This document shows, one piece after another, positions 15,453-25,097 of a stretch of DNA of 64,000 nucleotides. Numbering within the stretch: position 1 is the stretch's first letter; every line of letters starts with the position of its first letter. The DNA lies in NCBI RefSeq assembly GCF_900104175.1, contig NZ_FNIX01000003.1:434001-498000 (forward strand). Direction: 5' to 3'. The position numbers and the translations under genes were made by a program. The notes below the pieces were generated by a model. That model was not told the DNA's origin, ran no database searches, and saw only the letters and a program-made list of their open reading frames with translations. This stretch comes from Lentzea jiangxiensis (lineage in GTDB: Bacteria; Actinomycetota; Actinomycetes; Mycobacteriales; Pseudonocardiaceae).

Positions 15453-18400
15453 ATGAGTGGCACGAGTGCGCCTGCCGAGGCATTGGCTGGTCAGGACGTC
15501 GCCAGACGGGCAACCGACCTGCCCGAGTTGCGGCAGTTGCTCGCCGGTCTCACGGCGGTGCGCGACGGAGACTTCGGCATCCGCCTGCCCGACGACTCCG
15601 ACGGGTTGCTCGGCGAGATAGCCACGGTCTTCAACGGCATGGTCGACCAGCTCTCGCTGTTCACCTCCGAGGTCACCCGCGTCGCGCGCGAGGTCGGCAC
15701 GGACGGGCGGCTGGGCGGTCAGGCCGAGGTGCCCGGCGTGTCCGGCACGTGGAAGGACCTCACCGACTCGGTGAACGCCATGGCGGGCAACCTGACCAGC
15801 CAGGTCCGCGACATCGCCCAGGTCGCCACGGCGGTCGCCCGCGGCGACCTCAGCCAGAAGATCGACGTCGACGCGCGCGGCGAGATCCTGGAACTGAAGA
15901 ACACCGTGAACACGATGGTGGACCAGCTGTCGTCGTTCGCGGACGAGGTGACCCGCGTCGCCCGGGAGGTCGGCAGCGAGGGGCGGCTCGGCGGCCAGGC
16001 CGAGGTGCCCGGCGTCGGCGGCGTGTGGCTCGACCTCACGAACTCCGTGAACTTCATGGCGGGCAACCTGACCGACCAGGTCCGCAACATCGCCCAGGTG
16101 ACCACGGCGGTCGCGCAGGGCGACCTCAGCCAGAAGATCACCGTCACCGCGCGCGGCGAGATCCTCGAGCTCAAGAACACCATCAACACGATGGTCGACC
16201 AGCTGTCGAGCTTCGCCGACGAGGTCACCCGCGTCTCCCGCGAGGTCGGCACCGAGGGCGCCCTGGGCGGCCAGGCGGACGTCAAGGGCGTGTCCGGCAC
16301 CTGGCGCGACCTCACCGACTCGGTGAACTTCATGGCGGGCAACCTGACCGCGCAGGTCCGGTCCATCGCCCAGGTCGCCACGGCGGTCGCCCGGGGCGAC
16401 CTCAGCCAGAAGATCACGGTCAACGCCCGCGGCGAGATCCTCGAACTGAAGAACACCATCAACACGATGGTCGACCAGCTGTCGAGCTTCGCCGACGAGG
16501 TCACCCGCGTCTCCCGCGAGGTCGGCACGGACGGCCGCCTCGGCGGCCAGGCGGACGTCAAGGGCGTCTCGGGCACGTGGAAGGACCTCACCGAGTCCGT
16601 CAACGTCATGGCGGACAACCTCACCGCACAGGTGCGCTCGATCGCCCAGGTGACGACGGCGGTCGCCCGCGGTGACCTCAGCCAGAAGATCCGCGTCGAC
16701 GCGCGCGGCGAGATCCTGGAGCTCAAGGAGACCATCAACACGATGGTCGACCAGCTGTCCGGCTTCGCCGACGAGGTCACCCGCGTGTCGCGCGAGGTCG
16801 GCACCGAGGGCAACCTGGGCGGCCAGGCGACCGTGCGCGGCGTCTCCGGCACGTGGAAGCACCTGACGGACAACGTGAACGTCATGGCGTCCAACCTGAC
16901 CAACCAGGTCCGCTCGATCGCGCAGGTCGCCACGGCGGTCGCCCGCGGCGACCTGTCCCAGAAGATCACCGTCGAGGCCAAGGGCGAGGTCGCCGCGCTC
17001 GCGGGCGTCATCAACACGATGGTCGACACGCTCTCGGCGTTCGCGGACGAGGTCACCCGCGTGGCCCGCGAGGTCGGCACGGAGGGCATGCTCGGCGGTC
17101 AGGCACGCGTGCCGAACGTGGCGGGCACGTGGAAGGACCTGACCGACAACGTCAACTTCATGGCGAACAACCTGACCAACCAGGTCCGCAACATCGCCCA
17201 GGTCACCACCGCCGTCGCGCAGGGCGACCTGACGAAGAAGATCGACGTCGACGCGCGCGGCGAGATCCTGGAGCTCAAGACCACGATCAACACGATGGTC
17301 GACCAGCTCAGCTCGTTCGCCGCCGAGGTGACGCGCGTGGCGCGCGAGGTCGGCAGCGAGGGCCGCCTCGGCGGCCAGGCCGAGGTCGAGGGCGTGTCCG
17401 GCACGTGGAAGCGCCTGACGGAGAACGTCAACGAGCTCGCCGGGAACCTGACCCGCCAGGTGCGCGCGATCGCCGAGGTGACGAGCGCGGTCGCCGAGGG
17501 CGACCTGACCCGGTCGATCACCGTCGAGGCCTCCGGCGAGGTCGCCGAGCTCAAGGACAACATCAACTCGATGGTCGGGTCGCTGCGCGACTCCACCAAG
17601 GCCAACCAGGACCAGGACTGGTTGAAGTCCAACCTGGCCCGGATCTCCGGCCTGATGCAGGGCCGCCGGGACCTGGCCGTGGTCGCCGAGCTGATCATGG
17701 ACGAGCTGACCCCGCTGGTGTCGGCGCAGTTCGGCGCCTTCTACCTCGCCGACGACACCGAGGACCGCCAGGAGCTGCGTCTGATCAGCTCCTACGGCCA
17801 CCCCGACGACGACTCCAGGCCGACCCGGTTCCGGTTCGGCCAGTCGCTCGTCGGCCAGGCGGCGCGCAGCCGCCGCACCATCGCCGTCGACGAGGTGCCG
17901 GCGGACTACGTCGCCATCTCCTCGGGGCTCGGCCGCACGGCGCCGGTGAACCTCGTCGTCCTGCCGATCGTGGTGGAGGAACAGGTCCTCGGTGTCATCG
18001 AACTCGCGTCGGTGCACCACTTCACGGCCATCCACCGCGACTTCCTCGACCAGCTGATGGAGACCATCGGCGTCAACGTCAACACGATCGTCGCCAACGC
18101 CCGCACCGACGAGCTGCTCGTCGAGTCGCAGCGCCTCGCGGGTGAGCTGCAGTCGCGGTCGGGCGAGCTGCAGGTGCGCCAGGAGGAGCTGCAGCGCTCC
18201 AACGCGGAGCTGGAGGAGAAGGCGGCGCTGCTCGCCACCCAGAACCGCGACATCGAGGCGAAGAACCTCGAGATCGAGCAGGCCCGCCAGGAGCTGGAGA
18301 CCCGTGCGCGGGAACTGGCGCTCGCGTCGAAGTACAAGTCGGAGTTCCTGGCCAACATGAGCCACGAGCTGCGCACCCCGCTCAACAGCCTGCTCATCCT

Positions 18401-19985
18401 CGCCCAGCTGCTCGCGCAGAACCCGAGCCGCAACCTCACGCCGAAGCAGGTGGAGTACGCGGGCATCATCCACTCCGCGGGCTCGGACCTGCTGGGCCTG
18501 ATCAACGACATCCTCGACCTGTCGAAGATCGAGGCGGGCAAGATGGACATCACGCCCGAACGCGTCTCCCTGCGGCAGCTGCTGGACTACGTCGAGGTGA
18601 CGTTCCGCCCGCTCACGTCCCAGAAGGGCCTGAGCTTCCAGCTGACCACCTCGCCGGGCACGCCGCCGGAGCTCGTCACCGACGACACGCGCCTGCAGCA
18701 GGTGCTGCGCAACCTGCTCTCCAACGCGGTCAAGTTCACCGAGACCGGCGGGGTGGAGCTGCGCATCGAGGTCGCCGACCCCGGTGAGCTGCCGCCCGCC
18801 ATGCGCGCACACGGCCAGGCGATCATGTTCCGGGTCAGCGACACCGGCATCGGCATCGCCGAGCACCAGCTCGAGTCCATCTTCGGCGCGTTCCAGCAGG
18901 CCGACGGCACCACGAGCCGCAAGTACGGCGGCACCGGACTCGGCCTGTCGATCAGCCGCGAGATCGCCTACCTGCTCGGCGGGTCGATCACCGCGGAGAG
19001 CACGCTCGGCAAGGGCAGCACCTTCACGCTCTACCTCCCGGTGCACAGCGCGGACTTCGCCGAACCCGCGCTGGCCGCGGTCGAGGCGGCCGCTCCCGCC
19101 GCGGTGGAGGAGCCCGTCCCCTCCGTGACCCACAAGCGGCGGCTGCTGGTCGTCGAGGAACGGCCGCAGGGGCTGCTGTCGCTGGTCGCGCAGAGCGCCG
19201 TGACCGACCTGTCCGCGAGCAACGACCCGCGCGGTCCCGTGGAGGTGGTCACCGCGGTCGGCCGGGAGGAGGCCGCCGCCGCGCTCGCGACCGAGCCGTG
19301 CCACTGCGTCGTCCTGGAGCTCGACATGCCGGACGGGGCCGCGCTGCGGTTCCTGGAGGCGCTCGACGGCGACACCGCCACCCGCACGATTCCCGTGCTG
19401 GCGCACAACAACCGCAGGCTGGCGCCGCAGTACGAGCAGCAACTGGAGAGCCGCAGCAGCACGCGGCCGCTGGAGCTGCTGTCCAGTTTGGACGAACTGC
19501 GGGAGCGGATCGCGTTGCACCTCAACGCGGACGCGCCGGAGGACGTCCTGCCGCTCGTGCGTCCCGAGCAGCCGCGACCGGAGGCCACGCACCGGGTGAA
19601 CGGTCAGCTGGCCGGCCGGACGGTGCTGATCGTCGACGACGACGCGCGCAACCTCTTCGCCCTCAGCAGCATCCTGGAGCTGCACGACATGCGGGTCCTG
19701 CACGCCGAGAACGGCAGGGAGGGGATCGAGGCGCTGGTCGGCCACCCCGAGATCGACCTGATCCTGATGGACGTGATGATGCCGGAGATGGACGGGTACG
19801 CCGCCACGGCCGCCATCCGCGCCATGCCGGAGCACGTGGACCTCCCGATCATCGCCGTCACGGCGAAGGCGATGCCGGGTGACCGCGACAAGAGCATCGC
19901 CTCGGGCGCCAACGACTACGTCACCAAGCCGGTCGACGCCGAGGACCTCCTCGCGTGCGTGCACCGGTGGATGCGCACGAGGTGA
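15453..19985 (+). CDS. Soluble poly-HAMP hybrid histidine kinase with two receiver domains
   Basis: 1510 residues with no signal peptide or membrane helix. Order: eight HAMP-type units (residues about 20-715; seven follow a 92-residue period), GAF (about 735-885), coiled coil (890-965), HisKA with His971 ([10 protein letters not shown]), HATPase (about 1070-1190, DTGIGI and GGTGLGLSI), a degenerate receiver (about 1227-1340), and a canonical receiver (about 1389-1505; DDD, Asp1440 in LMDVMMP, Lys in VTKP). In the first receiver Glu replaces the phosphoacceptor Asp (VVLELDMP) and Arg replaces the lysine. The architecture resembles fungal group III osmosensors (Nik1/Os-1) and their bacterial relatives. 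GGAGG precedes the ATG. The stop overlaps the phosphatase start (GTGA). Confidence 0.92.
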   Translation: MSGTSAPAEALAGQDVARRATDLPELRQLLAGLTAVRDGDFGIRLPDDSDGLLGEIATVFNGMVDQLSLFTSEVTRVAREVGTDGRLGGQAEVPGVSGTWKDLTDSVNAMAGNLTSQVRDIAQVATAVARGDLSQKIDVDARGEILELKNTVNTMVDQLSSFADEVTRVAREVGSEGRLGGQAEVPGVGGVWLDLTNSVNFMAGNLTDQVRNIAQVTTAVAQGDLSQKITVTARGEILELKNTINTMVDQLSSFADEVTRVSREVGTEGALGGQADVKGVSGTWRDLTDSVNFMAGNLTAQVRSIAQVATAVARGDLSQKITVNARGEILELKNTINTMVDQLSSFADEVTRVSREVGTDGRLGGQADVKGVSGTWKDLTESVNVMADNLTAQVRSIAQVTTAVARGDLSQKIRVDARGEILELKETINTMVDQLSGFADEVTRVSREVGTEGNLGGQATVRGVSGTWKHLTDNVNVMASNLTNQVRSIAQVATAVARGDLSQKITVEAKGEVAALAGVINTMVDTLSAFADEVTRVAREVGTEGMLGGQARVPNVAGTWKDLTDNVNFMANNLTNQVRNIAQVTTAVAQGDLTKKIDVDARGEILELKTTINTMVDQLSSFAAEVTRVAREVGSEGRLGGQAEVEGVSGTWKRLTENVNELAGNLTRQVRAIAEVTSAVAEGDLTRSITVEASGEVAELKDNINSMVGSLRDSTKANQDQDWLKSNLARISGLMQGRRDLAVVAELIMDELTPLVSAQFGAFYLADDTEDRQELRLISSYGHPDDDSRPTRFRFGQSLVGQAARSRRTIAVDEVPADYVAISSGLGRTAPVNLVVLPIVVEEQVLGVIELASVHHFTAIHRDFLDQLMETIGVNVNTIVANARTDELLVESQRLAGELQSRSGELQVRQEELQRSNAELEEKAALLATQNRDIEAKNLEIEQARQELETRARELALASKYKSEFLANMSHELRTPLNSLLILAQLLAQNPSRNLTPKQVEYAGIIHSAGSDLLGLINDILDLSKIEAGKMDITPERVSLRQLLDYVEVTFRPLTSQKGLSFQLTTSPGTPPELVTDDTRLQQVLRNLLSNAVKFTETGGVELRIEVADPGELPPAMRAHGQAIMFRVSDTGIGIAEHQLESIFGAFQQADGTTSRKYGGTGLGLSISREIAYLLGGSITAESTLGKGSTFTLYLPVHSADFAEPALAAVEAAAPAAVEEPVPSVTHKRRLLVVEERPQGLLSLVAQSAVTDLSASNDPRGPVEVVTAVGREEAAAALATEPCHCVVLELDMPDGAALRFLEALDGDTATRTIPVLAHNNRRLAPQYEQQLESRSSTRPLELLSSLDELRERIALHLNADAPEDVLPLVRPEQPRPEATHRVNGQLAGRTVLIVDDDARNLFALSSILELHDMRVLHAENGREGIEALVGHPEIDLILMDVMMPEMDGYAATAAIRAMPEHVDLPIIAVTAKAMPGDRDKSIASGANDYVTKPVDAEDLLACVHRWMRTR
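15690..17621 (+). repeat. Seven tandem 276-bp coding repeats (HAMP modules)
   Basis: Seven copies of a 276-bp unit, each beginning GAGGTCGGC at 15690, 15966 and so on every 276 bp to 17346. Each encodes a 92-residue module with EVTRVxREVG, GTWxxLT, AVAxGDL and INTMVDxLS motifs. The copies are diverged but still close, so recombination could change the copy number. Confidence 0.85.
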
Positions 19986-22279
19986 CCGGCGACGAGGCGG
20001 GCGTCGGGCGGCTCGCGGGCACCGTCGCCCGGCTGCGCGACGAGATCGAGGAGGCCAGGGCCACCGCGGACGGCCGGGCCTTGGTCGAGCTCGCCAAGGG
20101 CGTGCTCGTCGAGCGCCTGCGCTGCGGTCCGGCGCAGGCCGCCGAACAGCTCGCGTTGCTCGCGGAACGCGCGAACATCACGCAGCTCCAGCTCGCCGTG
20201 GAGATCGTCAACGAGGTCTCCGGCGACGAGCTCACCGCTCCCCCGCTGCCGGACGGCCGGCCGGACGCCACCGCGGCGGTTCGCCTGCGCACGGCGGAGA
20301 GCGGGGCGCTGCACGCGGACGACACGCAGTCGGCGGCGCAGTCGTTGTTCGCCCACGCCCTGGCCCCGCTGGGCGCGAGTGCCGTGGCGATCTGGCTGGC
20401 GGGCGCGGACGCGTCGCTCACCCTCGCCGGGCACGCCGGGTTCACTCCCGGCGAGGCGAGCCGCTGGCGGTACGTCCCGCCGGGAGTGCCGACGCCGGCC
20501 CGCCGGGCGCTGATGGGGCGCGAGGCCGTGTGGATCGCCGACCTGCACGACTCGGGCCTGCCATCGATCGGCGCCGACCTGCCCGGCCGGGTCACCGTGC
20601 CCGCGGGCACCGGTGGCCGGATCACCGGGGTGCTGGAGATCTGCTGGCCCTCGGCCCTGCCGCCGCAGCCGCTGAGCGTGCACAAGCAGGTGGAGGCCCT
20701 GGCGGAGCTGTGCGCGGCCACCCTCGACAGCACGGCGACGGCCGGTCTCGCCGACCACGGCGCGGCGGCCCCGTCCGAGCTGGTGGACCTCGCCGACGGA
20801 CTGCTCGACCCGGCGCTGGTCCTCGGTCCGGAGCTGTCACCGGACGGCACCATCGCCGACTTCCGCGTCCACCACGTCAACGGCCGGTTCGTCGACCTGG
20901 CGGGCAGGCCGCGGGCCGCGGTGGCGGGCAAGACCCTGCTGGAGGCCTACCCGCTGGCCGCGTCCGAGGGCGGCCTGTTCGACAAGGTCGAGCACGTGCA
21001 CGCCACCGGCGAGGCGTTCCGCACCGAGCACATGGACCTGGCAGCGCTGATCGACGAGGTGTCGCTGCCGGTGACGGCCGGCGTGAGCATCACCCGGCAC
21101 GGCGTGCTGGTGCTCGTGGTGTGGCGGGTGCAGGACGAGACGGCACGCCTCGCGAACCTGTTGCAGCACGCCCAGCGCCTCGGCCGCGTCGGCGGCTTCG
21201 AGGAGGACCAGCACACGGGCGCGATCGTGTGGAACAGCCAGCTGCACGCGCTCTTCGGCCGCGAGCCCAGCGCCGACCCGGTGCCGCTGGGCCAGATCGC
21301 GGCGCACGCGCACCCGGACGACGTGCCCGCGCTCAACGGCTTCGTGCAGACCGTCCTGCACGACCACCGCAGCGCCTCGGCGGCCTTCCGCCTGCAACGG
21401 CCCGACGGCGTCACCCGGCACGTCCGCGTGATCGCCGAACCCGTCCTGGACTCGCACGGCGCGCTGCTCGCCGTCCGCGGCGCCTACCAGGACGTCTCCG
21501 CCCAGCACTGGACCGAGGTCGCGCTGTCGGCCACGCAGGACCAGCTGGCGATCACCGCGCAGGAGGCCGCCGAGCACAACAAGCTCACGCTGCAGCTCCA
21601 GCAGGTCATCATGCCGCCGACGCACCCGACGCTCGACGCGTTCGGGCTCCGCGTCGCCGTGCGGTACCGGCCGGCGGCGCAGGAGGAACTGGTCGGCGGC
21701 GACTGGTACGACGCGGTGGTGCTCCCGTCGAAGCAGATCCTGGTGTCGGTCGGCGACATCACCGGCCACGGCATCAAGGGCGCCACCGGCATGGTCGTGC
21801 TGCGCAACGCGCTACGAGGCCTGGCCGCCACCGGCGCGGGCCCGGCCCAGCTGCTCACGTGGCTGAACCTGGTGGCCCACCACCTCGCCGACACCATCTT
21901 CGCCACCGCGATCTGCGGCCTCTACGACCCGAACACCCGCGTGCTGCGCTGGGCCCGCGCCGGCCACCTGCCGCCGGTGCTGATCAGGGACGGGCGGGGC
22001 GACCTGCTGCCGTTCCTGCAGGGAATGATGCTCGGCGCGATGTCCGAGGCGTCGTACGCGGAGGGCGAGATCGTGCTCGAAAGGGGCGACACGCTGCTGC
22101 TCTACACCGATGGCCTGGTCGAACGCAGGGACGCGCCGCTGGACGATTGCCTGAACCGCCTCTGCGAGACCGTGCGGGAGCCGCGGGCCGACCTCGACGA
22201 CCTCCTCGACCACCTGCTCGCCCAGAGCGAGGCCGACACGGACGACGACACGTGCGTCGTCGGTGTGCAGCTGCCGTGA
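19982..22279 (+). CDS. ANTAR-GAF-PAS-PAS-PP2C (SpoIIE/RsbU-type) phosphatase
   Basis: 765 residues from GTG 19982, which overlaps the kinase stop (GTGA). Order: an N-terminal ANTAR-like RNA-binding helix bundle (residues about 25-80, LVELAKGVLVERLRC), a GAF-like domain (110-225), two PAS domains (about 245-370 and 385-500), and a PPM phosphatase (about 530-765) with metal-binding motifs GGDWYD and VGDITGHG and a late LLLYTDGLVER. It should dephosphorylate an STAS antagonist and so release a sigma factor. An ANTAR at the N-terminus of a PP2C protein is uncommon. Coupling to the poly-HAMP kinase suggests that its phosphorelay governs the phosphatase. Confidence 0.88.
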   Translation: MTGDEAGVGRLAGTVARLRDEIEEARATADGRALVELAKGVLVERLRCGPAQAAEQLALLAERANITQLQLAVEIVNEVSGDELTAPPLPDGRPDATAAVRLRTAESGALHADDTQSAAQSLFAHALAPLGASAVAIWLAGADASLTLAGHAGFTPGEASRWRYVPPGVPTPARRALMGREAVWIADLHDSGLPSIGADLPGRVTVPAGTGGRITGVLEICWPSALPPQPLSVHKQVEALAELCAATLDSTATAGLADHGAAAPSELVDLADGLLDPALVLGPELSPDGTIADFRVHHVNGRFVDLAGRPRAAVAGKTLLEAYPLAASEGGLFDKVEHVHATGEAFRTEHMDLAALIDEVSLPVTAGVSITRHGVLVLVVWRVQDETARLANLLQHAQRLGRVGGFEEDQHTGAIVWNSQLHALFGREPSADPVPLGQIAAHAHPDDVPALNGFVQTVLHDHRSASAAFRLQRPDGVTRHVRVIAEPVLDSHGALLAVRGAYQDVSAQHWTEVALSATQDQLAITAQEAAEHNKLTLQLQQVIMPPTHPTLDAFGLRVAVRYRPAAQEELVGGDWYDAVVLPSKQILVSVGDITGHGIKGATGMVVLRNALRGLAATGAGPAQLLTWLNLVAHHLADTIFATAICGLYDPNTRVLRWARAGHLPPVLIRDGRGDLLPFLQGMMLGAMSEASYAEGEIVLERGDTLLLYTDGLVERRDAPLDDCLNRLCETVREPRADLDDLLDHLLAQSEADTDDDTCVVGVQLP

Positions 22280-22349
22280 TGACCGGCGGTTCGATGGTGC
22301 GAGCCAGGTCACCGGTTTTCGTCCTGGGCACCGGAGGTAACCCATCTGT

Positions 22350-22784
22350 GTGAAGCCAGACGAACGGCGAGGCCACGCTTTGGCTGACGCGCAATCCGCC
22401 GGCGGGTGGCACGTCATGGAGCTCGCGAGCACCGCACCCGACACGGCGAAGATCCGGCGATGGGCTCAGTCGATCCTCTCGAACGTGCGCGAGGACGACG
22501 TTCTCGACGTGCTGCTCGTGATCACCGAGCTCGCGTCCAACATCTTCGACCACGCGCGGCTGCCTGCACGGCTGAAGCTCCACAGATCCGATGAGCCCTG
22601 CACCGTCAGCATCGTCGCCGAGGACGCCTCACCCGTTCCTCCGCAGATGCAGCCGTCCCGGCCCGACTCGGTGCGCGGGCGCGGCCTGGTGATCGTGAAC
22701 CGGCTGGCCAAGCAGTGGGGCGTGGCTCAGCGCAACGCCGGGAAGGCCGTGTGGGCTGTCATCCCGTGCGCGGCGGCGACCTAA
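22350..22784 (+). CDS. RsbW-like serine kinase / anti-sigma factor (HATPase)
   Basis: 144 residues, a single GHKL ATPase domain. The N box is ELASNIFDHA and the G box DSVRGRGLVIVNRL. Such proteins phosphorylate STAS antagonists and may sequester a sigma factor. The GTG at 22350 is 12 bases from GGAGG, and the 70-bp gap from the phosphatase gene suggests one transcript. An internal ATG (WHVMELAS) is a possible shorter start. It is similar in size and motifs to 23370-23792. Confidence 0.85.
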   Translation: MKPDERRGHALADAQSAGGWHVMELASTAPDTAKIRRWAQSILSNVREDDVLDVLLVITELASNIFDHARLPARLKLHRSDEPCTVSIVAEDASPVPPQMQPSRPDSVRGRGLVIVNRLAKQWGVAQRNAGKAVWAVIPCAAAT

Positions 22785-22789
22785 CGGTC

Positions 22790-22928
22790 TCGCGGGCTCG
22801 ATGTCGTTCCGCTGCTCGGCCTGCCTCCGCACGACCGCCGGCAGGCTGATGCCGGCGGAGCAGAAGAACGTCACGGCCCCGAGGTCGAAGACGAGACCCG
22901 CCTGGTTGCGCCGCACCACCTCGACCAC
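22790..22928 (-). pseudogene. N-terminal/central half of a broken STAS gene
   Basis: The minus strand encodes VFDLGAVTFFCSAGISL followed by VVRRQAEQR, the central strand, phospho-serine loop and helix of an STAS domain. There is a stop eight codons upstream, no good start, and the C-terminal strands are missing. The missing half is found in the opposite orientation at 23180-23350. It probably derives from an STAS partner of the neighbouring RsbW-like kinases. I see no gene between 22929 and 23179. Confidence 0.6.
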
Positions 22929-23179
22929 CCCTGGCTCCGCTGTTCTGCCTGGTCACCGCGCTCCCGCCCAGCCCACCGCGAGAAGCGCCGACGCGAGCCG
23001 CTGCCCAACCCGGAAGCCCTCGCAACGACACCTCTGCCGACGTCGACGAACGGGAATCAGAACCAATGCCAGGTCGGTTCGGGTCAGGGCACGACCGCGA
23101 CACGGCGCCTGAGCGGCAGAGGTCCCGGTCGTAGCGTTGACCTGCTCTTCCGCGGCAGGGTGCACCTCCGCAGACGTGG

Positions 23180-23350
23180 GTGGAGACCGACGACCACGCG
23201 GCGCAGCGGCGGACACCGTTCGCCTTGGTGGCGTCGAGCCGCGCCACCCGGCTGCCGCTGGCGCTCACCGGGCTGGACGGCACGCTGCCCCTGTCCGGCA
23301 GCGTGCCGGAGGCGGTCGCGTCACTGCGGGCGGCAGGCCGGAGGCCGTGA
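23180..23350 (+). pseudogene. C-terminal half of a broken STAS gene
   Basis: A 56-codon plus-strand frame ending at TGA 23348-23350. It reads QRRTPFALVASSRATRLPL, then ALTGLDGTLPLSGSVPEA, then VASLRAAG. This fits the last strand and helices of an STAS domain (typically ...LVGPSPRVRRVLELTGLD...). It begins about where the minus-strand fragment at 22790-22928 stops (AEQR). The GTG at 23180 has no ribosome site, so I call it a fragment rather than a small gene. Confidence 0.5.
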
Positions 23351-23369
23351 CATCACCGCGGCTCGACCG

Positions 23370-23792
23370 CTAGCCGCACCGCGCTTCCCCGTCCTCCGGG
23401 CACCTCACCACCGCGAACACCGTCTTGCCCCCAGCGGCCGGCCGGGTGCCCCACTCGCGGGCGAGCTTGTCGACGACCACGATCCCCCGCCCCCGCGTGT
23501 CCCCCAGCCGCGACCGCCCGTGCACCGGCAGGACCGGCGACCCGTCGTCGACCTCGACCGTGACCTCGCACCGGGTCGCGTGCCGCAGGACGCGGAGGCG
23601 GCCGAAGCCCGACGCGTGGTCGAGGACGTTGCACACCAGCTCGGTCACGACCAGGAGGACGTCGTAGACGTGGTCCTCGCCCAGGTCCGCGAGGGCGGAG
23701 GTGAGCTGACCGCGCAGCTCGGCCATCACGATGGTCGGCTCGACGGGCAAGTCGAGCACCAGCGACTTCGAGTCTTCGTCGACGGTCTTCAC
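23370..23792 (-). CDS. RsbW-like ATP-binding kinase / anti-sigma factor
   Basis: 140 residues, a GHKL ATPase with N box ELVCNVLDHA and G box DTRGRGIVVVDKL. GTG 23792 was chosen because GGAGG lies six bases upstream; the frame stays open further but without family similarity. It is the second RsbW-like protein in the window and is transcribed towards the STAS fragments. With its local STAS partner apparently broken, it may act on the STAS protein at 4132-4440 or another one. Confidence 0.85.
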   Translation of the reverse strand: MKTVDEDSKSLVLDLPVEPTIVMAELRGQLTSALADLGEDHVYDVLLVVTELVCNVLDHASGFGRLRVLRHATRCEVTVEVDDGSPVLPVHGRSRLGDTRGRGIVVVDKLAREWGTRPAAGGKTVFAVVRCPEDGEARCG

Positions 23793-23897
23793 CAGGCGCC
23801 TCCGCGAAGGCAGGAACACGACCTGCACTCTCCAGATCAGGAGATGTCCAGGATCCCACGGATGTCGCCCCGACACGGACACTGCACCGAAATCGGG

Positions 23898-23911
23898 CAC
23901 GACCGGTCGTG
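23898..23911. promoter_or_regulatory. Perfect palindrome between the RsbW-like and MarR genes
   Basis: CACGACCGGTCGTG is a perfect 14-bp palindrome 106 bp upstream of GTG 23792, flanked by a wider CCGAA/TTCGG inverted repeat. It could be a repressor site or a small hairpin. No binding protein can be named. Confidence 0.35.
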
Positions 23912-23997
23912 ACTTCGGGCTACCGCGAAGGCTTCCCACTGCGGTCAGTCACGGAGGAGCCGCCGATAGCGGGCAACTCCGCACCCAACCGCGTCCG

Positions 23998-24435
23998 CTA
24001 CCGCCGCGGCGGTTTCGCGTTGAGGATGCGCGTTTGCTCACGCAGCACCTCGATCGTGTTCGCCACCCAGTCGGCGATCACGGCCTGCTCGGCGGGCGAG
24101 TAGCGCTCGGCCAGTTCGGCCATCGCCTTGCCCAGGCCCCCGAAGGCGTCCCCGAACGCGCCGGGGACGGCGGTGATCACCAACCGGCGGCGGTCCTCCG
24201 GGTCGGGCGTCCGAGAGGCGAGTCCCGCCCGCACGAGCCGGTCGACCACCCCCGTGACCGCTCCCGGTGTCAGGCCGATCTCCTTGGCCAGCTCTCCCGC
24301 CGACACCGATCCCGCCCCGGCGATCACCGCGAGCGCACGCTGGTCGACCGCCGTGACCCCGAGGCTGGCGCCGACCGCCTCGTGGAACGCCACCACGGCG
24401 GTGCTCAGTGCGCGTCCGGCGTCTCGCTCTTCCAC
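23998..24435 (-). CDS. MarR-family transcriptional regulator
   Basis: 145 residues with a winged helix (SAGELAKEIGLTPGAVTGVVDRLVRAGLASRTPDPEDRRRLVI), including the family's conserved DRR wing. The start is GTG 24435. It is divergent from the membrane protein at 24512 across a 76-bp AT-rich gap holding a palindrome (24461-24474). The usual arrangement is repression of both genes until a small ligand binds. Confidence 0.88.
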   Translation of the reverse strand: MEERDAGRALSTAVVAFHEAVGASLGVTAVDQRALAVIAGAGSVSAGELAKEIGLTPGAVTGVVDRLVRAGLASRTPDPEDRRRLVITAVPGAFGDAFGGLGKAMAELAERYSPAEQAVIADWVANTIEVLREQTRILNAKPPRR

Positions 24436-24460
24436 ATCGGCACTTTACCTCACAGAAGAT

Positions 24461-24474
24461 TTCAGTATGCTGAA
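24461..24474. promoter_or_regulatory. MarR operator candidate TTCAGTATGCTGAA
   Basis: A perfect inverted repeat TTCAG-N4-CTGAA in the gap between the divergent marR and membrane-protein genes. A weaker similar repeat (TTGTTGAG/CTGACTAA, 24480-24495) follows. The gap is strikingly AT-rich for this genome. It is assigned to the adjacent MarR protein by position. Confidence 0.55.
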
Positions 24475-24511
24475 CTAAATTGTTGAGCTGACTAAAGTAT
24501 TTGGGGGGATC

Positions 24512-25042
24512 ATGAGTGAGCTGACGCTGGCGCTCGAGGTGCCGAGGTGGACCTGGCGCTGCTACACCCGTCACCTGGCACCGGTGGTGGCGCTGTCCGC
24601 GGTGGCCTCGGTCCAGCGCCTGGTGGTCGTGAACTGGACCGGGGAGATCGACCCCGCCCTCGCGACGGCCTCGGAGTTCGTGGTGCTGGCGGCACGTCTC
24701 GCCCTGGTGGTGCTCGTGTGGCGCATCGCGATGGCTGGCCGGACGTTGCGCTGGAGCGCCGCGCGGACCTTCGTGCGGCGGCACTGGCGCAGCCTGCTGT
24801 GGCAGGTCGCCTTCCTGGGCGCGGCGTTCGCCGTGTTCGAGGTCCTCGCCGAGCACGTGGTGTCCGGCCTGCTGCCGGGGTCGGCCAGGCAGACCTATCT
24901 CGCGGTGCTGCTGTTCCTCAAGAACCCGACGGTGGTCGCGCTGACCCTCATCTGGTGGATCGGCGTCATCCGGCAGGTGTTCGAGGTGCGTCCGGCACGA
25001 CCGCGCGAGACCTTCCCCTCAGCCGGGGCGCCGGGGCGTTAG
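24512..25042 (+). CDS. Polytopic membrane protein divergent from marR
   Basis: 176 residues with about four hydrophobic helices (around residues 20-40, 52-72, 92-110 and 130-150) and short basic loops. No family is recognised. GGGGGG precedes the ATG by three bases. Control by the divergent MarR protein suggests a role in transport of, or resistance to, its ligand, but there is no transporter signature. Confidence 0.7.
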   Translation: MSELTLALEVPRWTWRCYTRHLAPVVALSAVASVQRLVVVNWTGEIDPALATASEFVVLAARLALVVLVWRIAMAGRTLRWSAARTFVRRHWRSLLWQVAFLGAAFAVFEVLAEHVVSGLLPGSARQTYLAVLLFLKNPTVVALTLIWWIGVIRQVFEVRPARPRETFPSAGAPGR

Positions 25043-25097
25043 TCGTGCGGGACGCACGGGTAGCCGGTGGCGTCGAGAACCTAGCTGGAGGAGAGCG

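Noticed and set aside
15690..17621. Regularly spaced repeats considered as a CRISPR-like array
   Set aside because: The units are 276 bp, contiguous and encode HAMP modules in frame; there are no spacers.
15219..19964. A 1581-codon open frame antisense to the poly-HAMP kinase
   Set aside because: A GC-codon-bias shadow of the real gene, rich in Arg/Gly/Asp/Val with no domain and no ribosome site.
22953..23216. An 87-codon minus-strand frame between the STAS fragments
   Set aside because: No ribosome site, composition typical of a shadow frame and no family likeness.
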